This document shows positions 57,416-64,000 of a stretch of DNA of 64,000 bases, piece by piece. This stretch comes from Endocalyx cinctus (taxonomy: Eukaryota; Ascomycota; Sordariomycetes; Amphisphaeriales; Apiosporaceae). The translations under genes were made by a program, and so were the position numbers. A model generated the notes under the pieces. The model saw nothing but the letters and a program-made list of their open reading frames with translations, ran no database searches and had not been told where the DNA came from. The stretch covers positions 585,835 through 649,834 of the forward strand of contig BCKC01000011.1 in NCBI GenBank assembly GCA_001600455.1, read 5' to 3'. The number at the start of each line of letters is the position of its first letter. The first letter of the stretch is position 1.

Positions 57416-59034
57416 ATGGAGCTGTGGTTCTTCATCGTCGCCTCGACGGCGGCACTGGTTCTGCCTCTCGTCTTGGGAGCCGACGCTGATTGTTCGAAGA
57501 CGTTAATGACGTCATACTCTAACCCCGTGGTAGGCAGTGGTTGGACGGCGAAACTTATCGTGAACGGCCTGACGAAACCAAGAAGCATACAGTTTGATAA
57601 CAGTGGAAAATTACTCGTGGTTGAGCAGGGCAGTGGTATTCGACGCTTGAATTTCGCCGATGGAGGAGACACTTGCTTGGAAGTAGCTGACATGACAGAT
57701 GTCATCAAAAATTCTAATGTAAGGAAGCACGGACAACACCCCGGCCCGTATGACCCTTGAAGTTTAAATTAACACCGCATAGCTCACCCACGGTATTGCT
57801 TTTTCCGGGGATGGTAAAACATTGTTTGCCTCATCCGATGACGAGGTCTATATGTGGACCTATGATGTCGACAGCGGGACTGTCGGCGATGACGTACGGA
57901 CGATCATTACGAATATGAGCAATACGGATCATACGACTCGAACGCTCCTGATGTCCTCGAAGCAACCAGGAGCCCTTCTGGTATCTCGAGGAAGCAGCGA
58001 AAACGTCGACGATGCGGCCAAAGATATCAATTCGGGCCACTCCCAGATCCGGGTATTCAACGTGAGCAGCGCGCCCGACTCGCCTTACGACTACCCGTCG
58101 CAAGGCCGGATTCTCGGCTGGGGTCTGCGCAACTCGGTCGGCGTGGCCGAGCACCCGACCACGGGCGGCGTCTTCAGCGTGGAGAACTCGGTCGACCAGC
58201 TGGACCGGGACGGCGCCGATATCCACCAGGACAACCCGGGCGAGGAGATGAACTTCCACGGCTTCCTCAACGACTCCGCCACCGGGAACCAGGGAGGCAA
58301 TTACGGGTATCCGGACTGCTTCGCCGTCTGGGACACGGATATCCCGAACGTGGGCGAGATGGAGACCGGCAGCCAGTTCAGCCCGAGCCCGAGCGGCGAG
58401 CTGAACGACACTACTTGCGGAAGCGAGTACGTCGCGCCCCGGCTTACCTGGCAGGCGCATATGGCGCCGCTGGATATGATATTTACGCCGGATGGGAAGA
58501 CGGCTTACGTATCATTTCACGGAAGTTGTAAGAAAAGCTCCTCCCCCTTCCACCCTTGATGCATATGACTGGATAGACAGCGATCCGTACTAAAATATGT
58601 CACACACAAAAGGGAACCGAGATACTCCTACGGGTTTCAAACTTTCATCGGTATCTTTTGCCGAGGACGGTCAACCGGTCGATCCTCCCACATCCACGAC
58701 CTCGCTCGTAGACATCCTGTCTAACGCCGATAATAGCGACTGCCCGGATTCATGCTTCCGCCCCGTAGGTCTTGCGTTAGACGGGCAAGGCCGGCTGTTT
58801 ATGAGCTCCGACGCAACGGGGGAAATCTACGTGCTAGTCAAGTCAGAGGTATCCGCAACTGGGTCCGGCACGCCAAGCAGCACTGGTACCTTGATCGCGG
58901 GGTCTCCTTCTTCGGTGGCCAACCAGCTCTTACCTTTAAGTGGTAGCGGCATGGCTACGATGGTTGTGACGATTACTTGTCTTGTCACAAGCTTTGGTCT
59001 GGGTGCGATACTACCTGCTCTAAGAAGAATGTAA
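57416..59034 (+). CDS. Secreted PQQ-dependent sugar dehydrogenase-like protein (AA12 type)
   Basis: Three exons, 57416-57718, 57783-58527 and 58613-59034; 489 residues. A signal peptide (FFIVASTAALVLPLVLGAD) leads into a six-bladed beta-propeller of the sorbosone/glucose dehydrogenase type. Repeated elements are VNGLTKPRSIQFDNSGKLLVVEQG, LTHGIAFSGDGKTLFASS, GWGLRNSVGVAEHP, GEEMNFHG and RPVGLALDGQGRLFMSSD. In family AA12 the propeller binds PQQ and calcium and oxidises pyranoses outside the cell. The last 30 residues are hydrophobic after a Ser/Gly-rich stretch, suggesting GPI anchoring. However, they end in LRRM, so a plain membrane anchor is also possible. Exons have high GC content against AT-rich flanks. 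Confidence 0.87.
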
Positions 59035-60322
59035 GCTATTTTTTTTCGAATAGGACGGTGGGCTTCCTCGGTCATCTTCGGTCCGTATATGTGGATTTGA
59101 ATAGGGATTTAGGAATAAGAAGGAGCGAGCAATTAAGCAGTTGATAAATTATCATGGGGGAATTTCACAACACCACGTTTCGATTTGAACTGTCAACCAA
59201 AGAATTCAGCACGCATCTCAAGGATATGCTTCATGAATAATTGCACTAGGATGGTTCTGGAAAGTCACGTCCTCGACTATGAGTGAAATAAATTGAACAT
59301 GTCGATAAGCATATCGCCGACACCGAAATCCCACGGAGACAGGGGGGAAGTCTAAATAAGAATATTATTGCAAAGATTCAAATTCTGATCATCATCAATG
59401 TGAATCCTGAATTCCTTAGCGCTTATATTCGGTGATAACCTCCCATTTATTTGTCAATTTTTGTCGATTGGATGTACACTAACAACGAAATATTTTATTC
59501 AATTTAATTTTTTATTCCTCATTTTTGTATTCTTTTAAAAGTCATCACAACAAACGGAAATATTATATCGGGTTTGTGGATGCTGAGCTGGCTGTACCTG
59601 ACGGTGAGTGAGGGGCTAGTTAGCTGTGAGCTTTTCATTTGTTCAATTCCCCCGGCGCTTGGACGGAGTAGTCTAAAGCAAGCATGCACGGGTGTTCTAA
59701 CCAAGTTCTAACGTCGCATTTGACGACGACAACTCTACACTAGAAAAGTCTAGGACGTCGCATGCGTCGGAGTCTTGGCCGAATCGAATATAACGGTCAT
59801 GTTTTACAATTGTCCAGTAATATCGCGACAAGAGAGCACACTTCCCTGCCCCGTGCTTCTCCTCTCGACTCCCCTTACCCCAGCCCCTCTTTTTCCAACG
59901 GCGGATCCTACGTCAGGATCTACTGCATGAGGATGGGTGTCGTCATGCGGCGATTTAGAGCTTTTTGGTAGGTTCATCACCCAACAAGCCAACGGGAATG
60001 CAACAACTCCGTTGGGAGGAGAAATTTCGAACCGCGCGTCAATAGTATAAATTCTACATTTTGACCTCCTTCCTGTCTTAGACATGGACTGCTTAACGAA
60101 TACCAAGATCCATCAATTGGAGAAGGTCAGCAGTGTAGTCCAAGTTTTTTGAATACGTCGAGGCTTTTATCTAATAAACAATATATAATACCGAACCGCG
60201 AGGTACATAAAGTCGTTGGCTTCCCATCCGACGAGGCATTGGTTCACAATTGCGCATCCCTCTCTCTCTCTCTCTTTTCTTATCACCATCCTCCAAAAGA
60301 AGAAGAAAAAGTCATATCCACA
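59035..60322. other. Intergenic region
   Basis: 1.3 kb, AT-rich on the left and more balanced from 59560. No gene, RNA or repeat could be supported; open frames here are short and without motif. The last 60 bases contain a (CT)n-rich leader (about 60260-60280) for the phospholipase gene. Confidence 0.55.
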
Positions 60323-60862
60323 ATGAAGCCCGCAACCATCCTCGCACTCATCCCCTCCGTCGGCGTCCTCGCCACCCCTCTCCACCTCCTCACCCCGCGC
60401 CAAGACGTAGACGCCGTGACGGACAACCTCCTCTTCACCGTGACCTTACCCGAGTTCACGACGGCGCGCGACGCCGAGGACCCCTCGTACCTCGACTGGA
60501 CCTCGGACGGGTGCACCAGCTCGCCCGACAACCCGCTGGGGTTCCCGTTCGTCCCCGCCTGCAACCGGCACGACTTCGGGTACCAGAACTACCGGACGCA
60601 GTCGCGCTTCACCGAGAGCGCGAAGCTCTCGATCGACGACAACTTCAAGGACGACCTGTACTACCAGTGCGAAGGCGAGACGTTCGAGGGCGTCGCAGAC
60701 GCCCTCGCCGACGTCTACTACGCCGCCGTCAGGGCCTTCGGCGGGAGCGACGCCACGCCCGGCAAGAGGGACGCCGACCTCGTCCAGGCTTACGAGGATG
60801 CCGTCTCGACGTATAACCAGATGGTCGAGGATGCCGGGTTGGACGGGAAGATCGAGGCGTGA
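60323..60862 (+). CDS. Secreted phospholipase A2 (prokaryotic/fungal type)
   Basis: Single exon, 179 residues. The signal peptide MKPATILALIPSVGVLATP is followed by a TPRQ site of the Kex2-like kind. The family core has SDGCTSSPDNP, then CNRHDFGYQNYR (about 77-88) with the catalytic His-Asp pair, and an NFKDDLYYQC helix later in the domain with the second conserved Asp and a disulfide Cys. It hydrolyses the sn-2 ester of phospholipids with calcium and is secreted. A GKRDADL site near 155 could be a second dibasic processing point, releasing a short acidic C-terminal piece. The exon is very GC-rich (wobble G/C) against its flanks, as for other secreted genes here. Confidence 0.92.
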   Translation: MKPATILALIPSVGVLATPLHLLTPRQDVDAVTDNLLFTVTLPEFTTARDAEDPSYLDWTSDGCTSSPDNPLGFPFVPACNRHDFGYQNYRTQSRFTESAKLSIDDNFKDDLYYQCEGETFEGVADALADVYYAAVRAFGGSDATPGKRDADLVQAYEDAVSTYNQMVEDAGLDGKIEA

Positions 60863-61408
60863 GGCGTGGGGGGGCGTGGATGTTGATATGATATGAAATG
60901 ATGTGGAAATGAAGTAAAAAAAATAAAATAAAAATAAAAATAAAGGGTTTCTTGGACGGGCTACCTACCAAAGTAGGGGGCAAAGCGGATTGGCCTAGTG
61001 GAAAACGCCACGAATGTTGGTATAATTATTTAATTGCCACGTGTTTTGATATATACAAAAAGGATTGTACACTACGCCGCACATTACCAGTACATAGTGC
61101 ATTCAATTATATACATATCTGCGCCACACTTTGCAGATTTCATGAAGAAGTTTCCATCCGATACAATTCAATCTACTTGATTTCTTAGTGCTAAAATCCA
61201 TTGTTTCAACAAGTTCAAGCAGGAATATTATTAGTCTTCTACTCTTTCAAGGATGATGACAGAAGCCCAGGTCTATTGGTATTACCTTATCTAGATTATA
61301 TTATGTACACTAAAAGCAAAAAGAGAGAGAGAAATAGGGAGGTATCGAGAGCGAAAAAAAAAAAGGAGAGAGATCCAACGAGGCGAGCGAAGAACCTTCC
61401 TTGCTTTT
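60863..61408. other. Convergent 3' region
   Basis: Between the phospholipase and the protease. AT-rich; an A/G-rich tract at 61318-61380. A tRNA A-box-like TGGCCTAGTGG (60990-61000) is present, but no tRNA fold follows. Confidence 0.6.
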
Positions 61409-63192
61409 CTACGGCATCCTAGCCAGGACGCTCGCCCGATCAACCCCGCTGCCCCTGGCCGAAACCCCGCCCTGCGCGAACGCGATCTCGCCCTTCCCGT
61501 CGTCGGCGGCAAAAAATGCCGCCGTGGCGAAGGGCGCGCCCAAAACGCAGGAACCGCCGCTGTAAAGCGACGCGGGCGACACCCTCAGCCGGCAGTACCC
61601 TTCCTCCTTCTCGGCGCCGTCGTCCCGCACGTACGTCCGCAGCGGCACGCGCACGACGACGGATTCCGCACGGTCGACACCCGCGAACGCGTACTCGAGG
61701 AACCGGTCGCGCGGGATCGAGTCGCAAGGGCCCGGCCACGCCGTGTACTCGTCGGGCGTCAGGGCCAACCCGGCCGCGGCGAGGAACGCATCGATGGCTT
61801 CTTCGGGGATCGGGATCGCGTCCGTCGTCGTGCCGCTGTCGATCAGACAGGTCGCGTTGCGCGCCGTTTCGGCCCCCGGGATGGGCGCGCCGTCGACGAG
61901 GATGCGCGGCTCCGGCGTGTTGTACGACCCGGATCCGTCCTCGTACACGAGCGGTACCTTGACGAGCGGGCCGGAGAATTTGGACGTGTCGATCCCGCCG
62001 AAGATGGCTCCTCCCGTGAAGGTGCCGCGGATGTCTTCGGGTGGTTGGTCGAACCCTGTTTTGCGTTTGGAGGAAAAGGAAGTCAGTTTTTTTTTTTTTT
62101 TTTATGGCGGCGGAGACCGCGAATGAGGAAAGATCATGCATGTTGTACTTACACATAGATTGAACGGCGGCATCAATGACACCCCTCTCCAAAAACTCCT
62201 GACGGACGTGAGGTCTCAAAGTTTCGCTACCGTCCTCGAACGTCCGGAACATGCCCGTGCCCAGGATACCCCGGTCGTAAGGCGACAGGCCTTGGGTCGC
62301 GTTACACTCGCCGTTGTACGGTATGTCGCGGGTCAAGTTAGCGGCGAGCCCGACGCGGATATCGGGCACGACGGAGACCTGGCCGGCGGCGGATCGGAAG
62401 GTCATGCTGGTGGTGACGGCCCAGTCTCCCAGCACGATCCGGGCGAAGTTTCCGTACGCGTTGAAGAGGCTGAACGCTTCCTTCTTGCTGTTTCCGGGGT
62501 CGAAAGAGGGTTTGTTTACGGCCGAGCCTGTTTGTCGTGGTGGTAAGCTTGCTTGTTCACTCCTCGAGTTATTCACCGCTAGTTCAGCTCTCCCCTGTAG
62601 GTACTCTTCTTCGGGGAGTGTCCTAATAATGGGACATATGCGATGGTGTACTACACACTTCACAAATGGCAGACAGATAAATCAGTTTTTTTTTACTCAC
62701 TATCTAACGGTTAGCTATCGGATTGAAGACTAAAAGATTGACGAGGTCGGAGAATCTCGGAAACAAGAATGTTGGTGGTGAAACATACCATTGAGGAATA
62801 CAGGTCGGCTGCCAGATGCGACATCCATCTTGCCCCCATAAAACTTCGCTTCCGGAGTCCATGACCCAGAAGTTATCGGATCCCTGGTCGAAGCATACTT
62901 CGATCGTCTCATTCGAGCCGGGCAACGTCAGGTCGGTCGAGACCTTACGCGATTCACCGAAGTCTAGTGATAGAAATAGTGAGCAGTGCTGGTACGAGCG
63001 AGACGGAAAAAAAAACCACAGGGAATTAAATGTCAAAATATGCATTGATCAGCAAAAGTCTTTTAAGAACTTACAGAAGTCTAAAGGAAAGTAAACTGTT
63101 TTGACGTCGGTCGTGTTGTAAGAATGCACGGTAGCTGTCGCTAGCGCTGCTGTGTGAGCGAGCGCGACGCCAAAGACTCCGTGGGAACGCAT
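61409..63192 (-). CDS. Secreted pepsin-like aspartic protease, altered first motif
   Basis: Four exons on the minus strand: 63192-63075, 62963-62789, 62622-62153, 62055-61409; 469 residues. A signal peptide (GVFGVALAHTAALATATV) starts the protein. The first catalytic motif is CFDQGSDNFWV (about residue 64), DQGS instead of the usual DTGS/DSGS; the Asp is kept. The second motif is CLIDSGTTTD with Asp near 327. Other pepsin features are GILGTGMF, GTFTGGAIFGGIDTSKF and the C-terminal GGSCVLGAPFATAAFF, where usual sequences have LG..FL. The protease should act in acid outside the cell, but the T-to-Q change in the first motif may lower or alter activity. The acceptor of exon 3 (TATTAG|GACACT) was chosen because nearer AG sites break frame. 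No GPI signal is visible. Confidence 0.85.
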
Positions 63193-64000
63193 GTTGCAGG
63201 AATAGGGTATCTGTGAAACACGACGTCGATATTAAGTTTCGATGACCGCTGAAATTTTCATATTTCTTTTATTTCTAGGGGAAGTTTTCCGGTCTTATAT
63301 AATAAGCGAAGGAAAAAAGTTGTGTGCTTACACGAAAAAGCCAAGCCGGGCCGCCGGGAAAAAAAGATCAGTTCTACCACGAAAAAAAAGAAGTTCACGA
63401 TGATCCTCATGCAGTTGGGACGGCACGAAGGACTCGCCGAATTGAAGGCCATGTCGCTCGCGGCCAGTAATAAGGTTGCCGTAGGATCTTGATTACAGCT
63501 GAGCCACCTTGTCGCAGATGATCTACACGATATCAATATAAATAGGAAAGCATCGTTACCTTTTTAACGGTTGATCATGTAGGTCTTGCGCGAAAAGATA
63601 TATGGATAATCATATTGCGGAATACGATCTTTTCATCTTAAATATGCCGGTCTGATTACATGGGGCTCACATGGATGCCGGATGCTGCTAATGGAAAAAG
63701 GGGAAGGTGATCCAATAAAAAAGAATGGGCGATCCGAAAAATATGTCCAGAAATAGCATTGGAAGTTTTCAGCTCAAACATCCATACATACCTAATTATA
63801 GTCTTACCCCAGATTTCTTTTTTTCTAACCACATATTGGCCCATTTTAAGTATAAGAGAGTTCCAAAAACATATATCTGGGACTTTTCAATCATATAATT
63901 AATATATCCCTTTGTCTTGATGCAACATGTGCCTTCGTCTTTTGTGATAGCTTGGTCCACTGGTACGATCTACACGGACTATTAATTGTAGAAATAACGA
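63193..64000. other. Right-edge intergenic DNA
   Basis: Promoter of the protease gene, otherwise AT-rich. A GC-richer 30-codon plus-strand frame (63400-63492, MILMQLGRHEGLAELKAM...) stands out slightly, but it is too short and isolated to call. Confidence 0.5.

Noticed and set aside
60976..61040. tRNA-like start with an A-box TGGCCTAGTGG
   Set aside because: No B-box, no T-arm and the D-stem does not pair; at most a fragment.
63400..63492. 30-codon GC-rich plus-strand frame
   Set aside because: Too short and isolated, without recognisable similarity.

Overview
The window is nuclear DNA from a filamentous ascomycete, most likely a Sordariomycete. Genes carry short introns (about 50-100 bp) with GTAAGT-like donors and CTAAC/CTGAT branch sites. 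Exons are GC-rich and intergenic DNA is AT-rich. The gene set (Arp3, Alg11, Cox18, Tfb4, Trm2, CRO1/She4, Pep12, Ndc1, Dlt1) is typically fungal. The frequent GTAGGTA/CTACCTA words in intergenic DNA would fit Xylariales, but that is only a guess. I see no operon, virus, intact transposon, CRISPR array, rRNA or convincing tRNA.

Layout. 0.8-10.2 kb: a secreted six-hairpin glycosidase-like enzyme, an FAD/NAD(P)-binding oxidoreductase, a small polytopic membrane protein, a decayed chitinase-like cysteine-rich fragment and a membrane-anchored degenerate Hsp70/actin-fold protein. 10.2-13.1 kb: AT-rich gene-free DNA with an imperfect tandem duplication. 13.1-28.2 kb: a large acidic single-TM protein, Dlt1, a CorA-like channel protein, two small genes and a fungal protein kinase. 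28.2-53.3 kb: a dense housekeeping block with Ndc1, Pep12, Cox18, Alg11, a secreted gamma-glutamyltranspeptidase, Trm2, CRO1/She4, Tfb4, a threonine aspartase and Arp3. 53.2-64 kb: a DUF6601-like membrane protein, a HIT-domain protein, an AA12-like PQQ sugar dehydrogenase, a secreted phospholipase A2 and a secreted pepsin-like protease, among longer AT-rich spacers.

Together the housekeeping genes cover the nuclear pore, endosomal fusion, mitochondrial insertion, N-glycan assembly, tRNA modification, myosin folding, transcription/repair and actin nucleation. The two flanks are enriched in secreted enzymes, as expected for a saprotroph or plant-associated fungus. Gene order gives no sign of a biosynthetic cluster.

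All multi-exon models were built by hand from splice signals, reading phase and family expectation, and exon coordinates are given in each entry. No new multi-gene system stands out. The most unusual items are the Hsp70-fold protein that lacks its nucleotide-binding signatures, the protease with an altered first catalytic motif, the Trm2 gene with an apparent second start for dual targeting, and two small pseudogene-like coding relics.
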